46,819 nucleotides of DNA from CAISIP01 sp043759735 (lineage in GTDB: Bacteria; Pseudomonadota; Gammaproteobacteria; Burkholderiales; Burkholderiaceae_C). This document shows, one piece after another, positions 18,890 through 27,997 of this stretch (positions are counted from its first letter, which is position 1; every line of letters starts with the position of its first letter). The stretch covers positions 1 to 46,819 of the forward strand of contig JAYUQC010000021.1 of assembly GCA_043759735.1 (NCBI GenBank). The letters run 5' to 3'. The notes beneath the pieces were generated by a model. That model made no database searches, was not told where the DNA came from, and saw nothing but the letters and a program-made list of their open reading frames with translations. A program made the translations under genes and the position numbers.

Positions 18890-19833
18890 GCACTATATTG
18901 CATGCTTCCGGCGCTGTGCCTGCCGTCACCGCCGACCTTGCGCCGCCTCCCGGCACGGGTGGCGAACAAAAGAATCCTTTTCTGGTGGCGCTAGGCGAGC
19001 GGGTGCGCGGCTTGCGCGCGCGACGGGGCATGACACGCAGGTCGGTTGCCCTGGCCGCAGACGTGTCGGAGCGCCATCTGGCCAACCTGGAGTACGGCGT
19101 GGGGAACGCGTCCATCCTGGTGCTGCTGCAGGTGGCCGGCGCACTGCAGTGCGCCCTCGGCGAACTGATCGGCGATGTGACGACCTCGTCACCCGAGTGG
19201 CTGATGATCCGAGAGATGCTCGAGCGGCGTGACGAGGCCACGCTGCAGAAGGTGCGGGTCGCGATTGGCGAACTATTGGGCACCGGTGGTGGCAACCGCC
19301 ATCACAGTTCGCGCGTGGCGCTGATCGGCCTGCGTGGCGCGGGCAAGTCCACGCTGGGCCGGATGCTGGCGGCCGATCTTGGGTTTGCGTTTGTCGAATT
19401 GAGCCGCGAGATCGAAAAATTCGCCGGTTGCAGCGTGGCCGAAATCCAGGCGCTTTACGGCGTGAACGCCTACCGGCGATATGAACGGCGGGCGCTGGAG
19501 GAGGCCATCCAGATTTATCCGGAAGCGGTCATCGCGACGCCCGGCGGTCTGGTGTCCGACCCGGCCACCTTCAACCAGTTGCTGGCGCATTGCACCACCG
19601 TCTGGCTGCAGGCGTCGCCGCAGGACCACATGCAGCGGGTCACCGCGCAGGGCGATCTGCGGCCGATGGCAGCCAGCAAGGAGGCCATGGAGGACCTCAA
19701 AGGCATTCTGGCCGGGCGTGCCGCGTTCTACGCGAAGGCGCAGTTGCGGGTGGATACCAGCTTGCAAGCCTTGCCGGCTACATTCGCTTTTTTGCGAGAG
19801 GCTGTTCGTTCGACCTTGGGCCTGGTGGCATGA
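18883..19833 (+). CDS. boxR: Benzoyl-CoA-responsive transcriptional repressor BoxR
   Basis: This 316-residue regulator has two parts. An XRE-type helix-turn-helix spans about residues 34-95 (VRGLRARRGMTRRSVALAAD, VSERHLANLEYG). After a linker comes a shikimate-kinase-like domain from about 143 with the P-loop GLRGAGKST (149-157) and EIEKFAGCSVAEIQALYGV. This fusion is the BzdR/BoxR family, in which benzoyl-CoA binding to the kinase-like domain releases the DNA. It is divergent from bclA and sits 125 bp before the boxC start, with TGCA-based operators in between, so it almost certainly controls the cluster. Confidence 0.92.
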   Translation: MSSTILHASGAVPAVTADLAPPPGTGGEQKNPFLVALGERVRGLRARRGMTRRSVALAADVSERHLANLEYGVGNASILVLLQVAGALQCALGELIGDVTTSSPEWLMIREMLERRDEATLQKVRVAIGELLGTGGGNRHHSSRVALIGLRGAGKSTLGRMLAADLGFAFVELSREIEKFAGCSVAEIQALYGVNAYRRYERRALEEAIQIYPEAVIATPGGLVSDPATFNQLLAHCTTVWLQASPQDHMQRVTAQGDLRPMAASKEAMEDLKGILAGRAAFYAKAQLRVDTSLQALPATFAFLREAVRSTLGLVA

Positions 19834-19840
19834 ATTATTT

Positions 19841-19852
19841 TGCAGTCATGCA
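19841..19852. promoter_or_regulatory. TGCA-N4-TGCA palindrome, candidate upstream BoxR site
   Basis: TGCA GTCA TGCA lies just upstream of the boxC -35 box and extends symmetrically to TTTTGCA...TGCAAAA. Its centre is 40 bp (about four helical turns) from the TGCA-N6-TGCA site at the -10 box, so both sites face the same side of the DNA. BzdR-family proteins are known to bind TGCA repeats. Confidence 0.5.
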
Positions 19853-19861
19853 AAAAAATTC

Positions 19862-19890
19862 TTGATGTTGCTTATTTTGTGCATTATTAT
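19862..19890 (+). promoter_or_regulatory. Predicted sigma-70 promoter of boxCBA
   Basis: TTGATG (19862-19867), 17 bases, then TATTAT (19885-19890) form a near-consensus promoter. Start of transcription is expected near 19897. This lies downstream of an in-frame ATG at 19893 and so supports the later GTG start of boxC. Confidence 0.65.
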
Positions 19891-19893
19891 GCA
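19880..19893. promoter_or_regulatory. BoxR operator TGCA-N6-TGCA over the boxC -10 box
   Basis: TGCA (19880-19883), TTATTA and TGCA (19890-19893) match the TGCA-N6-TGCA operator known for the related regulator BzdR. The six-base spacer contains most of the -10 element, so a bound repressor would block RNA polymerase. The assignment to BoxR is by family and position. Confidence 0.65.
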
Positions 19894-19958
19894 TGTCGAT
19901 GATTCAAGCCGATCTCGCCGTTTTGCCTGCGCGAACGGCTCATTCTCAGGAGACTCAG

Positions 19959-21617
19959 GTGCAAACTCCCGCCCAAGTGGATTACCAGACCAGCCCGGAG
20001 CAGTATCGTCATTGGAGCCTTGCATTCGACGGTCCTGTGGCCACGCTCAAGGCCGACTTCGATGAGAACGCCGGCTTGCGGCCCGGCTACAAGCTCAAGC
20101 TCAACAGCTATGACCTGGGCGTGGACATCGAACTCAACGATGCGATCAACCGGATCCGTTTCGAGCACCCCGAAGTGCGCACGGTGGTGGTCACCAGCGC
20201 CAAGGATCGGGTGTTCTGCTCCGGCGCCAATATCTTCATGCTCGGCGTCAGCAGCCATGCCTGGAAGGTCAATTTCTGCAAGTTCACCAACGAGACCCGC
20301 AACGGGCTGGAGGACTCCTCGCACTACAGCGGGTTGAAGTTTCTGGCGGCCGTCAACGGAGCCTGTGCGGGCGGCGGGTATGAGATGGCGCTGGCCTGCG
20401 ACGAGATCATCCTGATCGACGACCGTTCATCGTCGGTAAGCCTGCCCGAAGTGCCCTTGCTGGGCGTTTTGCCTGGCACCGGCGGCCTGACCCGCGTGAC
20501 CGACAAGCGCAAGGTGCGCCATGACCTGGCCGACATCTTCTGTACCAGTGTCGAAGGCGTGCGGGGGCAGCGCGCCAAGGACTGGAAGCTGGTCGACGAC
20601 ATTGCCAAACCCGCGCAGTTTGCGCAAAAGGTGCAGGAGCGCGCGCTGGCGCTGGCCGCCGCCAGCGACCGCCCGGCCTACGGCAAGCCCGTGCAACTGG
20701 CGCCGCTGGAGCGCAGCATCGAGGCCGATGCACTGCGTTACCCGCATGTGAGCGTCGAGATCGATCGCGCGCGCCGCGTCGCCACATTCACCATCGTTGC
20801 GCCGCAGGGCAAACAGCCGACAAACGTCGCCGGCATCGAGGCCGCAGGCGGCAACTGGTACCCGCTGCAACTGGCGCGCCAACTCGAGGACGCGATCCTG
20901 TCGATGCGCACCAACGAACTCGAAATCGGCCTGTGGCAGATCAAGACTGCGGGCGACGCTGCCGCCGTGCAGGCTATGGATGCCACGCTGCTCGAGCACG
21001 CGGCGCATTGGCTGGTGCGCGAGACCACGGGCTGGTTGCGCCGCACGCTGAGCCGGCTGGATGTCTCGTCGCGCAGCCTGTTCGCGCTGGTGGAGCCGGG
21101 TTCCTGTTTCGCCGGAACCTTCCTGGAACTGGCGCTGGCCTGTGACCGCATCTACCACCTCGCGCTGACCGATGACCAGGCCAGGGCACCGCGCATTGCC
21201 GTATCCGACACCAATTTCGGCATTTACCCGATGGCAACCGGTCAAAGCCGGCTGGGACGGCGCTTTTACGACGACGCCCAGGCGCTGGATGCGGTCCGCG
21301 CCAAGGCCGGCCAGGCGCTCGACGCCGATGCGGCGATGGCGCTCGGGCTGGTCACCCGTAATCCGGACGACATCGACTGGAGCGATGAAGTGCGGATCGC
21401 AGTCGAGGAGCGCGTCGCGATGTCGCCCGACGCGCTGACTGGCCTCGAAGCCAACCTGCGCTTCAACGGCACCGAGAACATGGTGACACGGGTATTTGGT
21501 CGCCTGACCGCATGGCAGAACTGGATTTTCCAGCGGCCCAACGCCGTAGGCGAAAAAGGCGCGCTCAAGGTCTACGGGACGGGTGAGAAATCGGCTTTCG
21601 ACTGGAACCGGGTCTAG
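19959..21617 (+). CDS. boxC: 2,3-epoxybenzoyl-CoA dihydrolase (benzoyl-CoA-dihydrodiol lyase) BoxC
   Basis: This 552-residue enlarged crotonase opens the ring of 2,3-epoxybenzoyl-CoA without oxygen, giving 3,4-dehydroadipyl-CoA semialdehyde and formate. The segments YKLKLNSYDLGVDIEL, KDRVFCSGANIFMLG, FTNETRNGLEDSSHYSG and VNGACAGGGYEMALACDEI are diagnostic, and length matches the family. The GTG at 19959 is preceded by AGGAGA six bases away and gives the usual N-terminus (QTPAQVDYQTSPEQYRHW). The ATG at 19893 lies inside the operator/-10 region and upstream of the predicted transcript start. It is the first gene of boxCBA. Confidence 0.93.
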   Translation: MQTPAQVDYQTSPEQYRHWSLAFDGPVATLKADFDENAGLRPGYKLKLNSYDLGVDIELNDAINRIRFEHPEVRTVVVTSAKDRVFCSGANIFMLGVSSHAWKVNFCKFTNETRNGLEDSSHYSGLKFLAAVNGACAGGGYEMALACDEIILIDDRSSSVSLPEVPLLGVLPGTGGLTRVTDKRKVRHDLADIFCTSVEGVRGQRAKDWKLVDDIAKPAQFAQKVQERALALAAASDRPAYGKPVQLAPLERSIEADALRYPHVSVEIDRARRVATFTIVAPQGKQPTNVAGIEAAGGNWYPLQLARQLEDAILSMRTNELEIGLWQIKTAGDAAAVQAMDATLLEHAAHWLVRETTGWLRRTLSRLDVSSRSLFALVEPGSCFAGTFLELALACDRIYHLALTDDQARAPRIAVSDTNFGIYPMATGQSRLGRRFYDDAQALDAVRAKAGQALDADAAMALGLVTRNPDDIDWSDEVRIAVEERVAMSPDALTGLEANLRFNGTENMVTRVFGRLTAWQNWIFQRPNAVGEKGALKVYGTGEKSAFDWNRV

Positions 21618-21703
21618 AACATACCATTGTGCGGCGCGATACCGGGTGGCACGCCGCAACCTCAGCTCTGACCACCGCGCAAACGCATCACCGAAAGGCC
21701 CCG

Positions 21704-23131
21704 ATGTCTGGCATCAACTACAGCGAAAAAATACCGAACAATGTGAACCTGAGCGAAGACCGCACACTGCAGCGCGCGCTCGAACAGTGGCAACCCAATT
21801 TCGTCAACTGGTGGGATGAAGCCGGCCCCGAAAACTCGCGCGACATGGAGGTCTATCTGCGCACCGCCGTCAGCGTGGACCCGCAGGGCTGGGCCGAGTT
21901 CGGGCATGTGAAGATGCGCGACTATCGCTGGGGCATCTTCCTGAATCCAGGCAGCGCGGATCGCGAGATCCATTTTGGTGACCACAAGGGCGAAAAGGCA
22001 TGGACCGACGTGCCCGGTGAACACCGTGCCAACCTGCGCCGCATCATCGTGACCCAGGGCGACACCGAACCGGCATCGGTGGAGCAGCAGCGCCATCTGG
22101 GCCTGACGGCGCCCAGCATGTACGACCTGCGCAACCTGTTCCAGGTCAATGTGGAAGAGGGCCGTCACCTGTGGGCCATGGTCTACCTGCTGCATAAACA
22201 TTTTGGCCGTGACGGACGCGAGGAGGCCGAAGCCCTGCTCGAGCGGCGCAGCGGAGACGCGAACAACCCGCGCATCCTGGGTGCCTTCAACGAGGCCACG
22301 CCAGACTGGCTGAGCTTTTTCATGTTCACCTATTTCACCGACCGTGATGGCAAGTTCCAGCTCTGCGCGCTGGCCGAAAGCGCGTTCGATCCGCTGGCCC
22401 GTACCACCAGGTTCATGCTGACCGAGGAGGCGCACCACATGTTTGTCGGTGAGTCGGGTATCTCGCGCATCATCGGACGCACTGCGGCAGCCATGAACGA
22501 ACGCAAGACCGACGATGTGGGCAAACTGCGCGCCGCCGGCGTGATCGACCTGGCGACGATCCAGCGCTATATCAACTTTCACTTCAGCGTCACCATCGAC
22601 CTGTTCGGCGCCGACGAGTCGAGCAATGCTGCCACCTTCTACAGCTCCGGCCTCAAGGGTCGCTACGAGGAAGGCAAGCGCGACGACGACCATGTGCTCA
22701 AGGGCCAGAGCTACAAGGTGCTCGAGGCCAAAGGCGGGCAGCTGGTCGAGAAGGAAGTGCCGATGCTCAATGCGCTCAACGAGGTGCTGCGCGACGACTA
22801 CATCAAGGACTCGGTGGCCGGCGTCAACCGCTGGAACAAGGTGCTCGAGAAGGCCGGGCTGCCGCACCGGCTCAACGTACCGCACAAGGCCTTCCACCGC
22901 AACATCGGTGCGCTATCGGGTGTCAAGGTGTCGCCGGACGGCCGCGTCATAAACGAGGCAGAATGGAACGCCAAGGTTGACACATGGCTTCCCAGTACGG
23001 ACGACCGGGCCTTTGTGGCGAGCCTGATGGGGCGGGTCGTGGAGCCGGGCACGTTCGCCAACTGGATCGCGCCGCCGGTGATGGGTATCAACCGCCAGCC
23101 GGTGGATTTCGAGTACGTGCGGTTTGCCTGA
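21704..23131 (+). CDS. boxB: Benzoyl-CoA 2,3-epoxidase oxygenase subunit BoxB
   Basis: This 475-residue class I di-iron monooxygenase inserts one oxygen atom into benzoyl-CoA to give the 2,3-epoxide, with electrons from BoxA. Likely iron ligands are E122, the E152-x2-H155 pair in VEEGRHLWAM, D213 and the E242-x2-H245 pair in LTEEAHHMF. They are offset by two from the ligands I recall for Azoarcus evansii BoxB. The ATG at 21704 follows GAAAGG and gives MSGINYSEKIPNNVNL, the normal start. It lies 86 bp after boxC and 32 bp before boxA. No missing segment is seen. Confidence 0.95.
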   Translation: MSGINYSEKIPNNVNLSEDRTLQRALEQWQPNFVNWWDEAGPENSRDMEVYLRTAVSVDPQGWAEFGHVKMRDYRWGIFLNPGSADREIHFGDHKGEKAWTDVPGEHRANLRRIIVTQGDTEPASVEQQRHLGLTAPSMYDLRNLFQVNVEEGRHLWAMVYLLHKHFGRDGREEAEALLERRSGDANNPRILGAFNEATPDWLSFFMFTYFTDRDGKFQLCALAESAFDPLARTTRFMLTEEAHHMFVGESGISRIIGRTAAAMNERKTDDVGKLRAAGVIDLATIQRYINFHFSVTIDLFGADESSNAATFYSSGLKGRYEEGKRDDDHVLKGQSYKVLEAKGGQLVEKEVPMLNALNEVLRDDYIKDSVAGVNRWNKVLEKAGLPHRLNVPHKAFHRNIGALSGVKVSPDGRVINEAEWNAKVDTWLPSTDDRAFVASLMGRVVEPGTFANWIAPPVMGINRQPVDFEYVRFA

Positions 23132-23163
23132 TCCGGTCGAATCTGTTGCAAAGGAATAGTGGC

Positions 23164-24456
23164 ATGGGGGCATCTGGCACGGCGCTGATCAGGCAGCATC
23201 TGATCGACCCGGAGATCTGCATCCGCTGCAACACCTGCGAGGCGACCTGCCCCGTGGGCGCGATCACCCATGACGACCGAAACTATGTGGTCGATGCTGC
23301 GAAGTGCAAGCTGTGCATGGATTGCATCGCGCCGTGCCCCACCGGCTCGATCGACAACTGGCGCATGATGCCCAGGGTTGTCGCCTATCCGGTGGCCGAG
23401 CAACTGTTGTGGGACGAATTGCCGGCCGAGTTGACGCCACAGGAATTGGCCGACAACGGCGTGCAGGCCGATGCCATGCAGTCCGATGCTGCGTTTGCCC
23501 CTGTCGAGAGCGGCGCCTCGGCTGCCGCAAGCTCCGGCGAAGTCGTATTTCGCAGCGCCGACTATGGCGCCGGCTTGCCGCCTTGGTCGGCGGCGCACGC
23601 CTATTGCAATCTGTACGGTCCCAAGGCGGCCAGCAAGTACATCACCGCCACCGTGACCGGCAATGTGCGGGTCACCAAGGTGGGACGTGAGTACGATACC
23701 CACCATATCGTGCTCGATTTCGGGGGCCTGCCTTTTCCGGTGCTCGAAGGGCAGTCGATCGGCATTGTTCCGCCGGGACAGGATGCGCAAAGCCGAGCGC
23801 ACCATACGCGCCAGTATTCCGTTGCCAGCCCGCGCAATGGTGAACGCCCGGGTTACAACAACCTGTCCCTGACCATCAAGCGGGTGCTGGCCGACCATCA
23901 GGGCAACCCGGTGCGTGGCGTCGCTTCGAACTACATGTGCGACCTCCAGGTGGGTGATACGGTGCAGGTGATCGGCCCGTTCGGCACCAGTTTCCTGATG
24001 CCCAACCATCCGCGCAGCAATATCGTGATGATCTGTACCGGCACCGGCAGCGCCCCGATGCGCGCGATGACCGAGTGGCGGCGTCGTTTGCGGGCCACCG
24101 GCAAGTTCGAGGGTGGCAGGCTGATGCTGTTCTTCGGCGCGCGGACGCAGGAGGAACTGCCGTATTTCGGGCCGTTGCAGAACCTGCCCAAGGACTTCAT
24201 CGACGCCCATTTCGCATTCTCGCGCTCCAGCGTGGGGCCGCGGCGCCATGTGCAGGACCTGATGCGCGAGCGAGCCGCTGATCTGGCACCCTTGCTCAAG
24301 GATCCCAACACCTGCATCTATGTGTGTGGCCTCAAGAGCATGGAAGAGGGCGTTGTGCTGGCCCTGCGCGACGTGGCGCAGCAGGCTGGTCTGGCCTGGA
24401 GTCCGCTGGCCAGCGCCCTGAAGTCGGAGGGCCGCCTGCACCTGGAGACCTACTGA
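23164..24456 (+). CDS. boxA: Benzoyl-CoA 2,3-epoxidase reductase subunit BoxA
   Basis: This 430-residue iron-sulfur flavoprotein passes NADPH electrons to BoxB. The N-terminus carries two [4Fe-4S] motifs, C19-x2-C22-x2-C25-x3-C29-P and C48-x2-C51-x2-C54-x3-C58-P. An Ala-rich linker (about 95-130) follows. From about residue 160 there is a ferredoxin-NADP reductase unit with the FAD motif RQYSVASPR, the NADP motif MICTGTGSAPMRAM and the C-terminal LHLETY. AAGGAA precedes the ATG by eight bases. It is the last gene of the boxCBA transcript. BoxD, the following aldehyde dehydrogenase, is not found in the window. Confidence 0.94.
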   Translation: MGASGTALIRQHLIDPEICIRCNTCEATCPVGAITHDDRNYVVDAAKCKLCMDCIAPCPTGSIDNWRMMPRVVAYPVAEQLLWDELPAELTPQELADNGVQADAMQSDAAFAPVESGASAAASSGEVVFRSADYGAGLPPWSAAHAYCNLYGPKAASKYITATVTGNVRVTKVGREYDTHHIVLDFGGLPFPVLEGQSIGIVPPGQDAQSRAHHTRQYSVASPRNGERPGYNNLSLTIKRVLADHQGNPVRGVASNYMCDLQVGDTVQVIGPFGTSFLMPNHPRSNIVMICTGTGSAPMRAMTEWRRRLRATGKFEGGRLMLFFGARTQEELPYFGPLQNLPKDFIDAHFAFSRSSVGPRRHVQDLMRERAADLAPLLKDPNTCIYVCGLKSMEEGVVLALRDVAQQAGLAWSPLASALKSEGRLHLETY

Positions 24457-24474
24457 AACAGCCCTCGCCGGGCG

Positions 24475-24657
24475 TCAGCGGGTTGGTACTGCAGACAAGC
24501 CGGGCCACCAAGGTGGCTCGACCTGATCGGCTGGTGGCGCGGGAGCCGCAAACGCCACCCAAACTGCGGCGGAACCCATGGCCACGGCCAGCACCAGTGC
24601 TGCCGCAGCTATCGGTTTGCGTTGCCGCTTGCGCGGCACGCGATGCGGGCCGACCAT
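24475..24657 (-). CDS. Hypothetical 60-residue protein with one membrane segment
   Basis: This short frame starts 6 bp downstream of the BON-protein stop on the same strand. It encodes a basic N-terminus (VPRKRQRKP), one hydrophobic segment (about residues 17-37, ending AAVWVAFAAP) and a proline-rich tail. The topology would be N-in with the tail in the periplasm. No family is recognised, and no clear ribosome site is seen other than coupling to the gene upstream. It could be a chance frame in the boxA 3' flank. Confidence 0.3.
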   Translation of the reverse strand: MVGPHRVPRKRQRKPIAAAALVLAVAMGSAAVWVAFAAPAPPADQVEPPWWPGLSAVPTR

Positions 24658-24663
24658 GGTGGT

Positions 24664-25107
24664 TCAGCTGCCCACGCGCAACTTGTTGTCCACGGCCTTG
24701 ACCCCGACCACGGCCAGTGCCTTGGCCTCGGCGCGTTCCTTGGCGGCGTCATTGGGCGCGGTCCCTTTCAACACGACCTTGCCTTCGACGGTGTCCACGT
24801 CGATCTTGAGGACGCTGAGTTCGGGATCGCGCGCCAGGTCGGCATTGACCTGGGTCGTGATGGCCGCATCCCGCGCCTTGTCAGCGACGGTGTCGATTAC
24901 TCCCGCGGCGCCCTGCTTGGCGGCGTCGACGCCTTGCTTGACATCGGCGCTGACGGAGTCGGTCTTTTTGTCCATGGTGTTGATGGCCGCGTCGACCTTC
25001 TGGCCGGCGGTGCGGTCCTCGCCCGCCTTGTCGCAGGCCGATAGCGCCAGGGCGGCGGCGGCGATGGCCAGCACGGACAAGAGATGTGTGGAACGGTATG
25101 CGTGCAT
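24664..25107 (-). CDS. BON-domain lipoprotein
   Basis: This 147-residue exported lipoprotein has the signal sequence SVLAIAAAALALSAC, with Cys20 as the lipid-attachment residue, followed by a charged helical linker of DK/AK repeats (about 22-75). A single BON domain follows at about 80-147 (ITTQVNADLARDPELSVLKI, then VKAVDNKLRV). BON proteins such as OsmY bind membranes and are often induced by osmotic or envelope stress. The start follows GAGAGAGG. An upstream in-frame extension to 25218 is less likely. It converges with boxA. Confidence 0.8.
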   Translation of the reverse strand: MHAYRSTHLLSVLAIAAAALALSACDKAGEDRTAGQKVDAAINTMDKKTDSVSADVKQGVDAAKQGAAGVIDTVADKARDAAITTQVNADLARDPELSVLKIDVDTVEGKVVLKGTAPNDAAKERAEAKALAVVGVKAVDNKLRVGS

Positions 25108-25263
25108 GATGAACCTCTCTCTGAGAGCCGACTGTGCGGCATTGCAGGAAGTGTCTGGTTTCGGGAATCGGCTGGCCATAGGCGCCGGCCGGAACCTGTT
25201 GTGGGAATTTTCTGACACGCCGACCAGCCATCCACGGCGCCCGGTGGGGCCGCGCCGGGACGC

Positions 25264-26883
25264 TCAGGCCCGTTGCCGCTTGTCCCGGTACATCGCCGCG
25301 TCGCTGCGGTGGGTCAGCGTCTCGACGGTATCGCCGGGTTGCGCCGTGGCCACCCCGACACTGATGCTCGATTGCAATCCGGTCGCGATCGACGACCAGT
25401 CGTATGACCGCACTGCGTCGGCGATGCGCGCGCAGACCTGGCGGGCGATGGCCGGCTCGGCGTTCTTGAACACGATCACGAACTCGTCGCCGGCCAATCG
25501 TGCTGCCATGTCGTCCTCGCGCACATGCGAACGCAGGATCTGCGCAATGCGCCTGAGCACGGCGTCGCCGACCTGGTGCGAGAAGTTGTCGTTGACCTGC
25601 TTGAACTTGTCGACGTCGATCAGCGCCACGCAGGGCGGCAATCCGCGTTCCAGGCCGCCGCGCAGCAACTCTGTCGCATAGAGCTCGAAATTGCGCCGGT
25701 TTGGAATGCCGGTCAGCGAGTCCTCCAGCGACAGCTTCTCAAGCTGGCGCGAGCTTATTTCCAGCCGATTCACATGCTGCTGGCGCTGGCGCAGGTCGAC
25801 CTGCCACTCGATCACTTTCTCGCGGGTTTCCAGGCCGTCGGAGCGGATCAGCTGTTCGCGCAGGCGCAGGCGGCGCAACTCGTCGAGTGCCTTGCCATTA
25901 CTTCCTTGTGCCACATACAACTGGGACGCCAGCAGATGCCCCAGGCAGGCCAGTTGCTCATGCTCCACCGCAACTGCGATCTCGATCATGCGTGCGGCCT
26001 GCGGCATCGCGGCGTTCCAGTCGCCCTGGGCCCAGGCGATCTCGGCCCGTACCCAGCTCTCAAGCGCAGCCAGCCAGGTGACGGTGCCGTATTTGCGGGC
26101 CCATTGCGCGAGCACCTCGACGTCCAGCCGGGCCTGGCCGATGCGGCCGTGCCAGCATTGTTCCAGGCACAGGCCGAACTGCAGCACGGCCTCGGTCGTG
26201 ACATGGGTGCCGGGTGAAGCGTTGCCGGCATCGCCCGTCGCGATGCGGGCAATGACGGCCTCGCGGCGCGCCCGCAACCCGTCCAGAGGCGGAAACTCGC
26301 CCACGAAATAACGCTCATGAAACACCCGCACCAGTTCGGTCCACCATTGGTTGACCCGGGGCTGGAAGGTACTCAGCGGCGGCTGCGCGCGCTCGGCGAT
26401 CTGGATCGCGGTGCGCAACGCCAGGTCCGCTTTTTCGAATCCATTGCTCCAGAAATAGGCCACACCGAGCGCGTTGTACGACAGCACACTGTGTTCGTCG
26501 TGTTCCAGGAACTGGCTCAACCGCACGCTGAGCAGGGCCGCCTCCAGCGCCTCCTCGTTGCGTCCCAGTGTGACCGACACGATGGCATGGGTGGTCAATG
26601 CCATCACCTCGCCCGAAGTGTCGCCCAGCAACTGGAACTGGTGCGCCGCGCGCTGGCTGGCCCGGTGGGCACGCCGGTAATGCGACAACATCCGGTCGCA
26701 ATGGGCCAGGCACAGCAGGGCCTTGGCCTCATAGCGCGGGTTCGACAGGCCTTCGGCAGCCTTGAGCACTTTTTGCGAGGTTTCGCGCCCGGCCTGAACA
26801 TCACCGCGGTCCAGTGCTTCGTGCGCGTTGCGCAACAATGCCTCCAGACCATCATTGCGGCGCGGCTGGGTGTTGCTGGACAT
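25264..26883 (-). CDS. TPR-repeat diguanylate cyclase (AGDEF variant)
   Basis: This 539-residue cytoplasmic protein has about 370 residues of tetratricopeptide-like helices (for example SQKVLKAAEGLSNPRYEAKAL and HAIVSVTLGRNEEALEAALLS). A short coiled segment leads to a GGDEF domain (about 385-539). The active-site loop reads AGDEF (about 464-468) rather than GGDEF. It is preceded by the inhibitory-site motif REDD (RxxD) at the correct five-residue spacing, and DSLTGIPNRRNF marks the domain start. The protein probably makes cyclic di-GMP, since some AGDEF enzymes are active. No membrane segment is seen. It stands alone, divergent from the hydrolase gene. Confidence 0.85.
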   Translation of the reverse strand: MSSNTQPRRNDGLEALLRNAHEALDRGDVQAGRETSQKVLKAAEGLSNPRYEAKALLCLAHCDRMLSHYRRAHRASQRAAHQFQLLGDTSGEVMALTTHAIVSVTLGRNEEALEAALLSVRLSQFLEHDEHSVLSYNALGVAYFWSNGFEKADLALRTAIQIAERAQPPLSTFQPRVNQWWTELVRVFHERYFVGEFPPLDGLRARREAVIARIATGDAGNASPGTHVTTEAVLQFGLCLEQCWHGRIGQARLDVEVLAQWARKYGTVTWLAALESWVRAEIAWAQGDWNAAMPQAARMIEIAVAVEHEQLACLGHLLASQLYVAQGSNGKALDELRRLRLREQLIRSDGLETREKVIEWQVDLRQRQQHVNRLEISSRQLEKLSLEDSLTGIPNRRNFELYATELLRGGLERGLPPCVALIDVDKFKQVNDNFSHQVGDAVLRRIAQILRSHVREDDMAARLAGDEFVIVFKNAEPAIARQVCARIADAVRSYDWSSIATGLQSSISVGVATAQPGDTVETLTHRSDAAMYRDKRQRA

Positions 26884-26998
26884 GTCCTGATTTTGCGTCA
26901 GAACGCGGTCGTTGCAGCCGTACAACGGGGGCCACCTATGGCACGTTCCGCCATGCGCGGCGAAACTACACTGCCGGCATGACGAACAGGCCTCTACC

Positions 26999-27838
26999 AT
27001 GGCTGGCGCACGCGGTCCGCTCATGACGCTCGCTGGCACGCTGCTGGGCGCGCTGGCACTGGCGCTGATGCTGTACGCGGCTGCACTGGCATGGTTGTGG
27101 TGGGGCCAGGAAAAACTGCTGTTTGTGCCTACCGTGCTGCCGGCGGGCCTGCCGCTGGCCAAGTCGTCCGATGTCCACGAGACCGGCATCGCGGTTCCGG
27201 GTGCCCGTCTGTCCGCATTGCACCTGCGCCTGCCAGCGCCCAAGGGCGTGGTGTTTTTCCTGCATGGCAATGGCGGCAGCCTGGAGAGCTGGTTCGTCAG
27301 CCCGGACCATTACCGGCGTGCCAACTTCGACCTGTTCATGATCGACTACCGCGGCTATGGCAAGAGCAGCGGTGTGATCCAGAGTGAGGCCCAGTTGCAC
27401 GCCGATGTGCGGGCGGCGTGGGATAGCATTTCCGCGCGTTACGCGGGCCTCAAGCTGGTGCTGTACGGGCGCTCGCTGGGCTCGGGGCTGGCCGCGCGAT
27501 TGGCGGTGGACCTGGCGCCGACCCGCGCGCCGGACCTGACGGTGCTGGTCTCGCCGTACACCAGCATGGGTGCCTTGACGGCGCAGCATTACCCGTTGGT
27601 TCCGCAGTGGGTGTTGCGTTATCCACTGCGCACTGACGCGTTGATTGGTCGGATTCCGAATCGGCTGTTGCTGGTGCATGGCGAACGGGATCCGCTCATC
27701 GCGCCGAGCCACAGCCGCGCGCTCAAGGCGCTGGTGCCGGGCGCGCAATTGCTGCTGGTGCCCGGGGCCGCGCACAATGATTTGCAGGATTTCCCCGATT
27801 ACCTCGACGGCTTTGCCCGAGCACTCGGGGATTCATGA
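26999..27838 (+). CDS. Membrane-anchored alpha/beta hydrolase (BEM46-like)
   Basis: This 279-residue protein has one N-terminal hydrophobic anchor (TLLGALALALMLYAAALAWLW, about residues 12-32) followed by a serine-hydrolase domain. HGNGGS forms the oxyanion region. The nucleophile elbow is GRSLG (Ser about 157), and Asp in VHGERDPLIAP and His in GAAHNDL complete a plausible triad. The substrate is unknown. The ATG at 26999 is used, and 27023 is an alternative. It is divergent from the GGDEF gene and 159 bp upstream of fhs. Confidence 0.82.
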   Translation: MAGARGPLMTLAGTLLGALALALMLYAAALAWLWWGQEKLLFVPTVLPAGLPLAKSSDVHETGIAVPGARLSALHLRLPAPKGVVFFLHGNGGSLESWFVSPDHYRRANFDLFMIDYRGYGKSSGVIQSEAQLHADVRAAWDSISARYAGLKLVLYGRSLGSGLAARLAVDLAPTRAPDLTVLVSPYTSMGALTAQHYPLVPQWVLRYPLRTDALIGRIPNRLLLVHGERDPLIAPSHSRALKALVPGAQLLLVPGAAHNDLQDFPDYLDGFARALGDS

Positions 27839-27997
27839 ATACACCACGGACCGCACGGCAAAGCCGTCACGCAAGACGGTGTCGGCTGGGCCTGGCTCTC
27901 GCGCTCGCAGTCGCCCGGTTGCTGGACGCGCGAGCCCATGCACCAGATCGTCAGCGCTAATATGGCGCCCAGGCGACAGACACCACCAGGAGACACT

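Noticed and set aside
19893..19958. Earlier ATG start for boxC at 19893
   Set aside because: It lies inside the operator and upstream of the predicted transcript start. The GTG at 19959 has a strong AGGAGA site and gives the family N-terminus.
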